Shown here piece after piece: positions 11,910 through 25,853 of a stretch of DNA of 64,000 nt. Under the pieces are notes generated by a model. The model was not told where the DNA came from. It saw only the letters and a program-made list of their open reading frames with translations, and did no database searches. Within the stretch, counting starts at the first letter, position 1, and each line of letters starts with the position of its first letter. Origin of the DNA: Unio delphinus (lineage: Eukaryota; Mollusca; Bivalvia; Unionida; Unionidae); contig JAQISU010000108.1 in assembly GCA_029339505.1 (NCBI GenBank), positions 17,912,501 through 17,976,500 of the forward strand, written 5' to 3'. The translations under genes were made by a program, and so were the position numbers.

Positions 11910-13285
11910 CATTTTGGATTATTCTTGACTGAAGCCGCTGGGTTTCAGTATTTGTAAGCAGGCGAATCCAATAGGTTTATTTATATCATATAGTATGTGC
12001 AGCTAGACAATTCTTTATTTCTCTCTCATTTTTAAAGGAGCTGGACAGTTTGGAAAACAAATTATGGTCTTTGCGAAACCATGTACGTTTACTAAAAACA
12101 TGTTCTTATAAACAGATGTATAACCTTCATTAGACCTCTGATATTTGGAGTAGACGTGTTCCTAATCAAGCGATCTATTTTGAATCAGATTATTATTAAG
12201 AGGCCGCTTTAATTTTATTATAAATGCTTTTTGTAATAATTTGTAGGTTATACAGAGGTATTTAAAGGTGATTGCTGTAAATTGGACTATCAACAGTAAT
12301 AAAAAATATGACCTTAACAGGAGAGTTTGGGTATGTTTCGATGCTAAATTGATAAGGACAAGGCTATGCCACGTTGCTTAATTTCAGAAATATATTGGTT
12401 GCTTTGTTTCAATTTTCAGGAACTTTTATATACTTGCATGTGGAAATGGAACACAATGGTTTTAAAGCAATCTTAGTGATCACTTAAATTCTACTCAAGG
12501 ATCAAACAGTAGCTAATTATTTCTCTATATCACTCCTTATAGCAAAGCACTACGTAAGACTTCAATTCCCAAGGTTTAATGATGTTATAATTAGAATTTC
12601 GAAGAAAAGATTTCCTTGCGATTGCTCTCGACAACTAGAGAAGATCACGCAGTCTAATCTTTGAATCAATGTACCTGCATAGAACCTTGGTCAAACACGC
12701 TTGACCTTCTCAAGACGGAGAATTATCGATCTAGCCAATCATGACTTGTTGTAGATCATCATCGAATTCTACGGTAAATTGTTACGATATGTAAAAGCTA
12801 CGAAAACCAGTTACAACTATACAATCCTAATACTTGTACAATTCGACACTTTAATAGACGAAATCTACGAGACAGATCAGCATTTTATAGTAGATATCTG
12901 AGAGACCTTAGTATTCTTTTTAAAATAATTAATTTACATTCATTTGCCCTGATAACAACCTTGCTTTCAACATGTCAAGGTTATACGATACAAGAATTAC
13001 TACTTGTTACTTGCACGGGTGTCTTTATCATCATTCACATAAGGCGAGGAATACTCCCATATTATTTTAATCTTAAAAGCACTTCAACCATCTTTGATTC
13101 TCCGTCTTAAAGCCACTCACCTGGAGTTCAAATGTAGTCTGCTTACTAAGGCTGTGTGAGTTTGTCATTATATCAGTCAATTGTACCCTAAAATCAGATT
13201 TATGTTCCAATAACATCAATAAAATCAAACTTATTTTTAACTATTAAACTGCTAACAATTTAACACATGCCATGCCAAATTAAAA
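11910..13285. other. Spacer, nothing recognised
   Basis: AT-rich, with no credible frame, RNA gene or tandem repeat. Confidence 0.4.
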
Positions 13286-13287
13286 CG

Positions 13288-13420
13288 GTATTGTTGTTGT
13301 AGGGTTTAACGCCATTATTCAGCACAAGATATGCTATACATGGCGGCCGTTATAAATGGTAGAGGAACAACCTGGGTAACGGTGAGCATTTTTGGCCACT
13401 CGGTCACTCGTGTCCCCCAA
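13288..13420 (+). repeat. Dispersed repeat family C, copy 1
   Basis: The segments 'tttaacgccattattcagca', 'caagatatgctat' and 'ggcggcc' recur in the same order at 19,560-19,677 ('cgacattttccagcacaata', 'taggctat', 'tcggcc', 'gatggaggaagaaccctgg'). This resembles an element common in molluscan genomes, which is family memory; I cannot name it. Confidence 0.5.
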
Positions 13421-13424
13421 ATTA

Positions 13425-14600
13425 AATTGTAAGGAACTACCAAAAGGGTCAGTATACTATTTCATACACAGTAGGTCATTTACTAACGTTAATCAATATC
13501 TGATGGTACCATATAAGACATGTTTGATTTTCTAGTACTCATGCATGTTTTTTCCCTTTTCATAACTTATATTTCACCTTGTTATACTCAATTACACGGT
13601 TTTTATGTACACTAATATGTTTTATGCGCACGAGTACATGTTTAAGTAACACAAGAGAAAGATGTGAGATGCCATTTTTGAAAATACATCACTTTCCATT
13701 CTGTTTCTTTTCCAAAAATCAAGTAAAGTATAACCCTTCTCAGTCAGCTTTGACAATCATAATGACGTGTGTTAGTGTACCTATGCATACAGTATGAGGG
13801 TATCTTAATGTATCTATGCATACAATATGATTGTGTGTTAGTGTGTATGTATTTTCAGATTATGTCTTGATATTTTGATATACAATATTTTACGTATTTC
13901 ATATTGAACCTCTACGTATGTACGTTTTGTCCTAGACTTGTTATGTACATTTACAACTTGTCAGGAGCCATAACTCGTCTACCTTCGACATCTTTCAAAT
14001 GAAATCAGATCAGCCAAAAAGGTTCTACTTTTAACAGAGCAATATTTTATCTTTAAGATAAAATACCTGAACGCGAAGATCAAATTAAAAACTGCCACCC
14101 TGAAAAAAATGTCTTGTATTAGTTGACAGCTAACGAATAATACAAGTAGATGACCTTACATTGTAATCCAATAACGTTGATTCTAGATCTAAGTTGCTTC
14201 ACAATTAATCCCATAAATCTTCCTTTACGTTACTTCTTCACTCAAGCAGGGGAACGATACGATATTAAGATGAATGGTACTGATAAAATGACACCAATTC
14301 GATAGAAGAATCCCGGCAAACCATTGCAGAAAGATCTTTGCATAGTTAACATGAAGGAGTTCATACGAAGAGATTGTCCTGATGACTCGTTTTCGTGCAT
14401 GTAAAATGTCAAATTTTCAGTCGCTCAATCGTCTGTCGGAATATAAAACAGAATGTAACATGTTACATTTTAGCCACTCAAAAATGAATCTTCTTTCGGA
14501 ATATTATGAGAATGTAAAATGTTACGTTTTAGTCGCACAAATAATGGGTCAATCTCTTATCTTTAAGCAAATATATGTGATTCAGCCTTTCTCTTCAATG
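13425..14600. other. Spacer with a short duplication
   Basis: Around 13,766-13,850 a stretch with 'gtgttagtgt', 'tatgcata' and 'atgagggtatctt' occurs about twice. The frame at 14,382-14,813 (+) enters the next minisatellite and is not a gene. Confidence 0.4.
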
Positions 14601-14604
14601 TTCA

Positions 14605-15030
14605 TTGTATTCAGTGTTACTACATGCATTGCATTCAGTTTTACAGTCATTGCATTCAGTGTTACAGTGTTACAGTCATTGCATTCAATGTTAGTCATTG
14701 CATTCAGTGTTACAGTCATTGCATTCAGTGTTACAGTCATTCCATTCAGTGTTACAGTGTTACAGGCATTGCATTCAGTATTACAGTCATTACATTCGGT
14801 GTTACAGTGTTAGTCATTGCATTCAGTGTTACAGTGTTACAGTCATTCCATTCAATGTTAGTCATTGCATTCATTGTTACAGTCATTGCATTCAGTGTTA
14901 CAGTCATTGCATTCAATGTTAGTCACTACATTCAGTGTTACAGTCATTGCATTCGGTGTTACAGTGTTACAGGCATTGCATTCAGTATTACAGTCATTAC
15001 ATTCAGTGTTACAGTGTTACAGTCATTGCT
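14605..15030. repeat. Minisatellite, about 21-27-bp units, about 18 copies
   Basis: Units are 'cattgcattcagtgttacag' plus t. A 6-base 'tgttac' insertion ('gtgttacagtgttacag') and an 'aatgttagt' variant make several length classes. The order shows larger duplicated blocks: two stretches, about 14,750-14,830 and 14,950-15,025, share the same sequence of variants. Confidence 0.9.
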
Positions 15031-15329
15031 TTGTTGTTTTTGTTTTTATAGGCACATTAGAATATCACTGGAGTTCAGTTGGAACTTTGCACACTTGGTC
15101 TTGTAAAGAACGTTTAGGACTATTTTGGATTTAATTCAGAATACTTTAAGTTCTTTGAAAATGTTCCTTTTGTATTCTATAGAAATAAATTATTTATTGA
15201 ATTTGTATAACAAAAGATGGTTTTGTATTTCTCATTTACTTAGAATAAGACTTTAGAATCATAACAATTACTGCCACACTTAACCTCTTGTGATGAAACA
15301 ATTATGAAATGACGTCAGTTTAATTATCC

Positions 15330-15650
15330 ACTTATAAGTTGGGACTTGGATGAAATATCCAATGACCTCAATGTAATTATCTACTCAAATGATGGGACTT
15401 GGATGAAATATCCAATGACCTCAATGTAATTATCTACTCAAATGATGGGACTTGGATGAAATATCCAATGACCTCAATGTAATTATCTACTCAAATGATG
15501 GAACTTGGATGAAATATCCAATGACCTCAACGTAATTATCTACTCAAATGATGGAACTTGGATGAAATATCCAATGACCTCAGTGTAATTATCTACTCAA
15601 ATTATGGGACTTTATATGAAACTATTTATTCAATGACCTCAGTTTAAAAG
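15330..15650. repeat. Minisatellite, about 53-bp unit, about 6 copies
   Basis: The unit contains 'atgacctcaatgtaattatc', 'tactcaaatgatgggacttg' and 'gatgaaatatcca'. The four central copies are nearly identical and the outer ones are diverged. Confidence 0.9.
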
Positions 15651-17275
15651 CCAATACACAATATTCCCCGGAATCTAAGAATTGTAGACAATATTTCTCT
15701 TTACACTTAAACTAAAACATTTCAGATCTTGCTATGTTATCACGCAATCGTTTAATTTATACATGATCTAATTTGTCCTTATAAGATCATGTGCCATATA
15801 TTTACAATAATCCATCAGGTAGTATTTATGCTGGCAGATTTGTCGTTTTGTACATTGACTAATGACTTAGAAAGGAGAAGAGTTTGACATTTGAATACAA
15901 TCCCGTTAATCTTGAGGTTCAATTAGGATCGAGGATGTTAATATATTTTCTGATATATGATTGAAACCTTCGATTAAATCCATTTACAATAACTAGTGTC
16001 ACCAAAATTTATAAAGTAAGGAAGATATTACATTGCACAAAACAGTATGAATCCCTAACATACATTATATCTACAAAACAATAATTTATAAAATGTCGTA
16101 TCCAGTATGATGTTATAAACAATAAGGTAAAATACATGCGTTTGTTTGCGAAGACTTTTTAGAGAATAGGGCTCAGCCCAAAAATGCCTCAGAAAATGTC
16201 AATCATACATATTTCTGCAGATTATCTCACATAACGTTTATATTATCATAGTAATATAGAACTATAAATTTATATTTTTAAATGTTTCATTAAATTCAAA
16301 TATATATGTGATATAATATGTTTTTAATCATTAAAATACTGTGGAACGTTAAAGTACCAGACTTATGGCTGCTTCCCAACCGAGCATCCATTTCTAAGAG
16401 ACTACAAGAAATGTTGTCTCTATGATCGTAGTCAAAGATCTAGCCATCGTAACTGTTAACATTCTTCAGCCATACTTGAAGGATAAGAAGGGCTGATCAC
16501 TTGGAACATGAATATGTAATTTTGAATTGGGTTTGTCAGTTATGGCTCGCTTTATGCAGATTTTACGACAAGAGAAGAAAAAAGGCAATAATATTAGATG
16601 CAAACATATGAGATAAAACAGGAAGAGCTGCCTGAGGGACCACTTAGACGCTCCCCCTGGTGGTAATGTCAGATTAAATCAGCGAGATAGTTGTAGCCCA
16701 ATTTGAAGTAAATATATGCCAGTGTTTAGCATGATAGGCTTTTAGCACCCCGTGCCTACTGTCATACTTAATTAAAATATATATAATTTCCTGTATAAAG
16801 AAAATATAGTTTACATTTTCAAGACATGCTGCACATTCTTCATATGCTTCGAATTTATGCAACACAGAAAAGTTCTAAATGAAATAAGTGTTGGACTAAT
16901 TTTCAAAGTCATCAATTTGTTTCGAAAGACTAGTTTTGAAAACGATTATTCATGCAATGGAATTCTTGCTGTTTCGAGCAGAAATAAAATGAGAGTAATC
17001 TTAATTGTCAATGAATTTACTATGTCATCAGGCAAGAATTTTTAATACTATTGTTAGCTTTGTTTGTATACAACAGTATTCCTCTGTATTTCTATTGTAC
17101 AGTATTTTCTATCTCTTGTAATGTATTATTCCAAAACATAAATGTAACTTTTATTACCATGGCAATAGATAAATAATGCAATCAGTAATACTGTCTATAT
17201 TACATATAAAAATTAAGAAGCCTCTCTTTAATTTATTTTATTTTGACGCACTTGATAAAAGAGTGTATATAAACC
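15651..17275. other. Spacer, nothing recognised
   Basis: Two short frames (16,674-16,865, minus; 16,857-17,045, plus) carry no recognisable domain. Confidence 0.4.
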
Positions 17276-17279
17276 ATGT

Positions 17280-17690
17280 TCAAACAAATGGTGTCTTACC
17301 TGGAAAGTGAATCATGTTCAAATTAAGTGTTTTAGGTGGAAAATATCAATGATGTTCAATCCACGTGGGTTTTAGGTGGAAAATGTCAATGATGTTCATT
17401 CCACATGGGTCTTAGGTAGAAAATATAAATGATGTTCAATCCACGTGGGTCTTAGGTAGAAAATATGAATTATGTTAAGCAGCATGTGTTTTATCAAGAA
17501 AAATATAAATCATATTCAAACAAAAAATATGAATAATGTTCAAATTACATTTGTCTTACGTGGAAAATATGAATCATGTTCAAACATCTTTTGTCTTACG
17601 TGGGAATTGTGAATAATGTTCCAACCGCATGTGTCTTATGTGGAAAATATGAGTCGTCATCAAACTACGCGTGTAATACATGGAAAATAC
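17280..17690. repeat. Minisatellite, about 40-bp unit, about 10 copies
   Basis: The unit contains 'cttaggtagaaaatatgaat', 'gatgttcaatccacgtggg' and decayed versions of both. Copies become more diverged towards the right edge, where the next array starts at once. Confidence 0.85.
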
Positions 17691-17691
17691 G

Positions 17692-18475
17692 TGATCTCCG
17701 AAGATCGAAAGAGCAACACTTTAGACCGTAACAAAGTGTTCCGAAGATCGTAAACGCATATTTTTAGACCGTAACAAAGTGTTCCAAAGATCATATAGGC
17801 ATCCCCTTGAACTGTAACAAAGTGTTCTGAAGATTGTAAATGCATCCTTTTAGACTGTAACATAATGTTCCGAATATCGTATACGCATCCCTTTAGACTG
17901 TAACAAAATGTTCTGATGATCATATACGCATCCCTTTAGACTTTAACACATTGTTCCGAATATCGTATACGCATTTCATTTAGACGGTATCAAAGTGTTC
18001 AGATGATCGTATACGCACCTCTTTAGACTTTAACAAAGTGTTTCGAATATCTTATACGCATCCCTCTAGACTGTAACAAAGTGTTCCGACGATTGTATAC
18101 GAGTCAAAATTAGACAGTAACAAAGTGTTCCAAAGATAATGTACTTATCACTTTGAGCTGCAACAAGGTTTTCCGAAGATCGTATATGCGTCCCTTTACA
18201 CTGTAACAAAATGTGTTCTGAAGATTGTAAATGCATACCTTTATACCGTAACATAGTGTTCCGAATATCGTATACGCATCCCTTTAGACTGTAACAAAAT
18301 GTTCTGACGATCGTATACACATCCCTTTAGACTTTAACTCATTGTTCCGAATATCGTATACACATCCGTATAGACTGTAGCAAAGTGTTCCGAAGATCGT
18401 ATACGCATCCCTTTAGACTGTAAAAAAAAGTGTTCCAAATATCGTACACGCGTCCTTTAGACTGTATCAATGCTT
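17692..18475. repeat. Minisatellite, 43-bp unit, about 18 copies
   Basis: The unit contains 'gtatacgcatccctttagac', 'tgtaacaaagtgttccgaag' and 'atc'. Several copies carry 'aaatgttctgacgatcgtat' in place of 'aagtgttccgaagatcgtat'. Similar variants recur at spaced intervals, hinting at multi-unit duplication. Confidence 0.93.
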
Positions 18476-18559
18476 TCAAGATATAAAATGCATCATAACA
18501 TATATTTTCCAAAAAAATATGGCATCGGTTCCAAACAGCAAAAGATTGACAGCCATGTT

Positions 18560-18780
18560 TAAAATTGTTTGACAGATATATGAGTATATCGTATTTATAT
18601 CTGTTGACACAGGTAGATGAGTAAATATTTTTTTAATCTGCTGTGACAGATATATGAGTAAATAGTACTTATATATGTTGTCACATATAGATGAGTAAAT
18701 ATTATTATTAACCCTGTTGTGACAGATAAACAAGTATATGGTATGTGAACCTATTCTTGCAGATGCATAAGTATATGGTA
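18560..18780. repeat. Diverged tandem repeat, about 40-bp unit, about 5 copies
   Basis: The recurring core is 'gacagatatatgagtaaata' followed by a T-rich stretch and 'ctgttgt'. Copies are moderately diverged. Confidence 0.75.
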
Positions 18781-18784
18781 CTTA

Positions 18785-18970
18785 GTTAATGTTTTTTATT
18801 TTTTGGTTTAACAGCATTTTTAACAGAGTATTGGCAATATCATGCCGAAGAAATGGAAACAAAATGTCTTCATCAACGACACACCTAGGCAGCGGACCCG
18901 GGCGATAATGAACCTGCGACTCTTCAGTAACGAGTCCGATGCTGTCAATTGAGCCACCCCGACGTCTAAA
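18785..18970 (-). mobile_element. SINE family B (tRNA-derived), decayed copy
   Basis: The minus strand reads 'ggggtggctcaattgacagc' (A-box-like) and, about 30 bases on, 'cgcaggttcattatcgcccg' (B-box-like, with a C-to-T change in the GGTTCGA core), followed by a non-tRNA body. It differs from family A in sequence beyond the tRNA-like head. No (CA) tail is present. Confidence 0.6.
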
Positions 18971-18974
18971 ATAT

Positions 18975-19485
18975 GTCATCCGATTTTGACACAGAAAGAT
19001 ACTTTCGTATAAAATTCTCGTCTTTGTGGCTTATTTTTGTTGTCGTTAAATCGGACACGCTCTCAGTCATCGTATTTCATCCCCTTATCACAAGATCATT
19101 AATAAGACTAATTACAACAAAAAATTTCACACGTGTGATCGATTACTATTATTTTACCGACATAAAAATGTCAGGCATCAGACCAAAAAATGAAACACCT
19201 GCAGTCAATATTAATTGTTATTGTTATTTGTCGTAGTTCTTTTGCTTCTCGTGCTAACATGTATCTCAGTCCAAATACCTGTCCGATAAAAGGTAACTTA
19301 AAGCACAGAATAACAAAGAATCATTGAATCTCACCATCATTAATCATTTCAAATTTAATAGATTAACTGAAATTCGGAAAATAACTTGTTCGAACGTTCG
19401 AAAGAAATTAATTTTCTTATAATTCAACACAGTGACAAGTAGTTTTTGATATTCACTGAATAATACACAACATTATATACTATCT
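18975..19485. other. Spacer, nothing recognised
   Basis: An 87-residue plus-strand frame at 18,973-19,236 begins inside the SINE head and has no recognised domain. Confidence 0.4.
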
Positions 19486-19489
19486 GATT

Positions 19490-19858
<369 letters not shown>

Positions 19859-20165
19859 TGGATTTTTAACGTAGCTTTAAAAAAATTCAGTCATATCACT
19901 ACGATGTTTGCATTGTGGCAGTTTATAGCAATGTCTAGCGCTGGTGCATCATGCTTAGACATGAAGCATCATGTCCCACCCAGCCACATATCATGACACC
20001 AGACCGACCAGTCCAAACACTAATCTCTTAATGCTGAGCGCCAATCAAGGCAGCTGTTATTACCATTTTTATACGTTTTTGGTATGATGTGGCCAGTCAT
20101 GGAACCCACGACCTCCCACATTTGAGGCTGACGCTCTAACTTACTATAAACTACTGGCAAGCTTA
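19859..20165 (-). mobile_element. SINE family A copy
   Basis: On the minus strand the head lies near 20,160. The B-box region 'ggaacccacgacctccc' (plus-strand reading) and the A-box region 'gctgacgctctaac' are degraded. The body matches the other copies at 'gtgctgagcgcc'-like and 'catgatgtccca'-like blocks ('aagcatcatgtcccacccag'). It ends at 'tttttaacgtagctttaaa' next to the (GT)n tract. Confidence 0.75.
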
Positions 20166-20236
20166 CTGGCTAATGGCTTTGTCTCATACCCACGTTAACC
20201 GAGTCAAACTCGAACCCAGACATACATTTTCCAGCG

Positions 20237-20238
<2 letters not shown>

Positions 20239-20327
<89 letters not shown>
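20239..20327. repeat. Microsatellite (AT)n
   Basis: About 44 uninterrupted AT units. Confidence 0.98.
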
Positions 20328-20328
<1 letters not shown>

Positions 20329-20560
20329 TACTGTTTAAATGTACAGTGGGTTTGTATTCAAGTACATGTCTTTAATGGGCCAGCACTTTTAATGTATCCT
20401 ACATTTCTTGCAAATACATAGGTCCCGGTGTGTGTGCGTGCGTGTGTATGTGTGTGTGTGTCTTCCTCAATTATCTACAGATTATGGACTAGTGAATATG
20501 TTATTTTAAAAGAAAGGCACGAAAATAGCTTTGCATTTTATATTGTAATACATAGAGAAG

Positions 20561-21125
20561 AGTCTCTACTGTTTGTTAGATAATGCATCTTACGGTATAG
20601 GTCTCTACTGTGTGTTACATAATGCGTCGTACGGTATAGGTCTCTACTGTGTGTTACATAATGCGTCGTACGGTATAGGTCTCTACTGTTTGTTACATAA
20701 TGCATCGTACGGTATAGGTCTCTACTGTGTGTTACATAATGCATCGTACGGTATAGGTCTCTACTGTTTGTTACATAATGCATCGTACGGTATAGGTCTC
20801 TACTGTTTGTTACATAATGCATCTTACGGTATAGGTCTCTACTGTTTGCTGCATAATGCATCGTACGGTATAGGTCTCTACTGTTTGTTACATAATGCAT
20901 CGTACGGTATAGGTCTCTACTGTTTGTTACATAATGCATCTTACGGTATAGGTCTCTACTGTTTGTTACATAATGCATCGTACGGTATAGGTCTCTACTG
21001 TGTGTTACATAATGCGTCGTACGGTATAGGTCTCTACTGTTTGTTACATAATGCATCTTACGGTATAGGTCTCTACTGTTTGTTACATAATGCATCGTAC
21101 GGTATAGGTCTCTACTGTTTGCTAG
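20561..21125. repeat. Minisatellite, 39-bp unit, about 14 copies
   Basis: The unit contains 'cataatgcatcgtacggtat' and 'aggtctctactgtttgtta'. Copies differ mainly at three positions (tttgtta or gtgtta; gcatc or gcgtc; cgtac or cttac) in irregular order. The 39-base period keeps one frame open on each strand (201 residues minus, 186 plus) as a 13-residue repeat. There is no sign of selection for protein. Confidence 0.97.
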
Positions 21126-21129
21126 CAGC

Positions 21130-21545
21130 ATAACAAGCATCAATCTGCTTAAGCAGTATGCGATAGCAAATCGCAGATCAGAGCCTGTGTTGTTTGCAGT
21201 TGGACCTGGCTAATATGCGAGCATACGAGATTGACTGCGTAAATTAGAAAGGCATTGGACTAATTATGAGAACACTATTTATATGGAGAAAAAAGTACAT
21301 TGTTAAATAAACTACTTCAAAATGCACTTGTCTATACTTTGTTTATATTGATATGTTATCATCAAGCAAATGTTAAAAAATCAGTGTCATGCTAAGCCAA
21401 ATGCTAGTTAACTCTGACTACAATTTTGTATGATTGCATGTTTTGTTTCGTTTTGACAATACGGTAGCTAACACAGTACTACTGATGCATTTTTGTCACT
21501 TTTTTGTTGTATTTCATGATCTTGTATTATCCTGAATTTGATTAG
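21130..21545. other. Spacer, nothing recognised
   Basis: No supported feature. Confidence 0.4.
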
Positions 21546-21550
21546 CAAGT

Positions 21551-21612
21551 CATACATACATACATACATACATACATACATACATACATACATACATACA
21601 TACATACATACA

Positions 21613-21645
<33 letters not shown>

Positions 21646-21707
21646 GCATACATACATGCATTCATACATGCATACATAAATGCATACATTCATACATACA
21701 TACATAA

Positions 21708-21738
<31 letters not shown>

Positions 21739-21810
21739 CATACATACATACATACATACATACATACATACATACATACATACATACATACATACATACA
21801 TACATACATA
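21551..21810. repeat. Microsatellite (CATA)n
   Basis: About 65 tetranucleotide units, with interruptions around 21,640-21,735 ('catgcatt', 'cataaatg'). The interrupted middle lies between two pure blocks. Confidence 0.98.
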
Positions 21811-21819
21811 GGAGTAATG

Positions 21820-22518
21820 TAAGTAAAATGCATATAAACTATCAGTTGTATGTAAAATGTATATAAAATATCAATTGTATGTAAAATGTATATAACATAT
21901 CAATTATATGTAAAATATATATACAATATCAATTGTATGTAAAATATATATAAAATATCAGTTGTATGTGAAATATATATACAGTATCAATTGTATGTAA
22001 AATGTATATAAAATATAAATTGTATGTAAAATGTATATAACATATCAATTATATGTAAATATATATACAATATCAATTGTATGTAAAATGTATATAAAAT
22101 ATCAGTTGTATGTAAAATGTATATAACATATCAATTATATGCAATATATATATACAATATCAATTGTATGTAAAATGTATATAAAATATTATTTGTATAT
22201 AAAATGTATATAAAATATCAATTGTATGTAAAATGTATATAACATGATCTGAATACAAAATGTATATGAAATATCAATTGTTATGTAAAATGTATATACA
22301 ATATCATTTGTATAAGAAATATATGTAAAAAATCAAATGTATATAAAAGGTATATCAAATATTATTTGTATATAAAATGTATATAAAATACCAATTGTTA
22401 TGTACAATGTATATACAAAATCATTTGTATAAGAAATATATATAAAATATCAATTGTATATAAAAGGTATATAAAATATCAATTATATGTAAAATATATA
22501 AACAATATCAATTGTATG

Positions 22519-22599
<81 letters not shown>

Positions 22600-22775
22600 T
22601 TTGTATAAAAAATGTATATAAAATATCAATTGTATGCAAAACGTATATAAAATATCAATTGTATGCAATTGTATATAAAATAACATTTGTATATAAAATG
22701 TATATAAAATACCAATTGTTATGTATGTATATACAATATCATTTGTATAAGAAATATATATAAATATCAATTGGT
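21820..22775. repeat. Minisatellite, about 29-bp unit, about 30 copies, broken by an (AT)n tract
   Basis: The unit contains 'caattgtatgtaaaatgtat' and 'ataaaatat'. It is interrupted at 22,519-22,593 by about 37 AT units that replace the 'aatatatat' part of one monomer, so the AT tract probably grew by slippage from inside the array. The last copies (22,594-22,775) are diverged. Confidence 0.93.
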
Positions 22776-22779
22776 ATCG

Positions 22780-23195
22780 AGGTTGGAAAAATGAACCGAA
22801 GTGAAATTAATCGCTTAGCTAACATTAAGTTGCTGGTAAAAGTTTGAATTGAATTATAATTAATTGAATACGAATTAATTCAAAACTAATTAATTGAATA
22901 ATGGGACATCAGTCATCGTTTAAACAACAAAACATACAGTAATAAAGGTATTTCAAAAGCAAGAGAAAGAGAAAGGAAAACAAAGATTATAAAATCGCAT
23001 GCTAAGATTGGAGAAGAGCGTGATCTCTGGTGAGTTTCTTCTTTCTCATTATTATTTATATGTTCCATGTCATTGTTTATTTACATTGAAATACAAAAAT
23101 CCAAAGCTTTACAAAATAATCAGTTGAAGTAACAGAAGTAATCCACTGGTACTCAAAGTCACGTCACATTTAATTCTTCAAACATTCAAAGCAAA
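22780..23195. other. Spacer with short AT-rich direct repeats
   Basis: At 22,845-22,905 'aattaattgaat' recurs three times with variation. Nothing else is recognised. Confidence 0.5.
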
Positions 23196-23204
23196 CAAAG
23201 CATC

Positions 23205-23335
23205 CATGAGTCTTTTTTTTTTAAAAAAATCTCAAATGATACGAGATAACTATGGATGTGATTGCTAGCCGTGAGACTTTTTTTAAAAAAAAATCTCAAA
23301 TGATACGAGATAACTATGGATGAGATTGCTAGCCA
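23205..23335. repeat. Tandem duplication, about 66-bp unit, 2 copies
   Basis: 'aatctcaaatgatacgagat' followed by 'aactatggatg' and 'gattgctagcc' is present twice, each copy preceded by a T-run/A-run pair. The copies differ at only a few positions. Confidence 0.95.
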
Positions 23336-23339
23336 TAAC

Positions 23340-25850
23340 AAACTCCATATCACAAAAGCAGAATAAATAAAGCTTAATAAAAGAAACTTCCGATTTGAGT
23401 TTTGACCACTCACGCTTACCAGAGACATTTGAGTCCAGATACCAACAAGAGTTTGCATTGCCTCTGGATAGAACAGTAGAACACGGAACGATAAAATTTG
23501 TAAGTCTGCAGTTTATTGCCGTCTTTAAATATCATACGAAAGTAGTATTTCATAATACAAAGCATCATAAATTCATTAGCCATTCATCCGAGAAAGATAC
23601 ATTAACCGATAGTGTCATTAGATTGGTCACAGTAACCTAGTGTAATCAATGAAGAAAGTCTCATGACCCAAGGGGAATCTCGACCAAGAATAAGCAAAGA
23701 ATTTGAAGTTATGTTCCTGGTAGTATGATTTCAGTACTGCCTGTGAATGCCTTTAATAGCTTGATGTACAGAACAGAGTCAATACGTTGAATATCAAATA
23801 ATTAAATGGTACATTTATTCTCTTTGTTAAAATGTAAGGAAGTAAAGACAAAATGGTACTAAATACAGCTAAAATTCTTTTCTTTTCTTTGGTACATTCG
23901 GATTTAAATAGAGAACAGTTTGAAAATCAATTGAGAAAGCTATTGAAATACTGGAAGCTATATTACTGGCTTTTATAAATATTCGTGTCAACTAGCGTGT
24001 TAAAGGTGATAAACATACTGACATGAAGGAAATGTGAATCATCGGAAGAAAAGAGCAAACATTGGGGGAAAAAAAAAACCACAATTTTAACCGATAAAAA
24101 CTGATCCCTGAAATTTGCATTATCGGAAACTTCATATATAAACATCTAGTAGCATACTGACAAGTGTTCTACCTTCTTAAGTATAACTTTGTCAGTATGT
24201 TCAAATTAAATTTCATCTTTCAAAATCATTACGGTCAAGCAATGAACAACAAAAGATCCAAATGAGCAATTTGTTTTCATCAAGCAGCGTATGAAAACAA
24301 AAAAAAAATGAAATCTAAAAAATATAATTAAAAAGAATTTAAACTAAATAATTAAAACTAAAAATATATGTGATATGAAAATTCCCATTCTCTGTCTTAA
24401 CACAAAGAAGAAACGTTAATGACTGAGACGGGGGGGGGAGCTCTGGCTTCGACTTTTTTCAAGGGACTACTGTGCCTGGTTGTCTCAAATCCTTTAAGCA
24501 CAGTGTCTGTGTCCAATTCTTTGTCTGGTAGTGTCCAATAATACACATATTATACATGTCACAATAACAACTAGAGTACAGACACTAGTACATGTTTCCG
24601 TTCCAAAGGTTAGAAATGTGTCTACACGATGGGCATTGGAGCCGATTTAGTCAGTTCCTTTTAAAATGGCCATCTGGATAACATAACAACAGGTATAAAC
24701 GGACCGGTTTGTAGTGATGATTGTCATTTGCCGTCGTTTGCTTCGACTGAAATTGTCAACGTTCGATAAAAGATTGGTTTGTTATAAAGAAATTGCGTTT
24801 GTATGTAAGATGCCTAACATTATCCTTAATTTGTGTATGATTATTTAGACCTTCATTGAATACGATGGAATCCTTTCTTGTACGGCTAGTGTTCCGTCTG
24901 CATTTGGTCGAATTTACGCAAGCATCCTTTGATGATGTCATACAATCCGAAAAACAATGATAGTGAACGTTGTGCTGATTCCAAGAAGATTCTAACCCAT
25001 TAGGACAGAATTAAAAAAAAAAAACGTTTGGTTGTGTCCTGCATGATACGTAAACCTTGAAATTTGAAATGTAACCATTTTGGTTTGTATCTACTATGGC
25101 CAGAAACCTGATCATGTACTCGTAATTAATTTCAGTTAAAGACCGTCTGGATTGAACATATCCCCTCAATTAACTTCTTCTCGATGCTAGACTGGAAAGA
25201 AATATATGCAATGTCCTTTTGTGTACTTTTAGGTTCTTTTAAAGTGTGGGTATTGTTCAGGTCCTAGGACACTAATATTGTAAGAAATACTCTCAAATAA
25301 ATCCGTCCATTCACTCAACGCCAATTTCATCCTTCAAGTACAGAATGGCCCTTCAAGTTTGTTCTCCATATTCAAAGGTACCGTAATCAATTATGGCTGC
25401 GGAAATGGTTAACCTAATTGATAGCTATCGATAATAGGGCATATTACAGTCATAGAGTAGCAATTTAATCAATACACTTATACAGAACGTAGCTAAATGC
25501 ATCAACCAACTATAACTCAAAAAATGCTCTCTAATTATCATACATGATTGTCAAGCTCTCCATTTTAAAGGTTGTACAAAAATTGTAGTGAAGAGAAATT
25601 TTTCAGGTGAATTGAAACCAGCTATACACTTTTTAAAATTCTTTTCTAATAGACTTTGTGAGATGTACTAGAGAAAGGCACTATATCATCATAGAACTTA
25701 GTGCATTTTATTGTACAATGGAAGGAGAGTGGTTGATCCATTACACTTCTATTTAAATTGTTTTCAGTGAAGTCAGTCATCCTCTGTTCAAACTGCCAGG
25801 TGATCATTAAAGAGGGCTACTAATTAACTTTTTCAAAATTACAGAACATT
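23340..25850. other. Long spacer, nothing recognised
   Basis: Short frames (23,395-23,640, plus; 23,963-24,145 and 24,756-24,941, minus) have no recognisable motif. A G-run lies at about 24,431-24,439. Confidence 0.4.

Positions 25851-25853
<3 letters not shown>

Noticed and set aside
20538..21143. 201-residue minus and 186-residue plus frames
   Set aside because: Same cause: a 39-bp minisatellite, giving a 13-residue peptide repeat on each strand.
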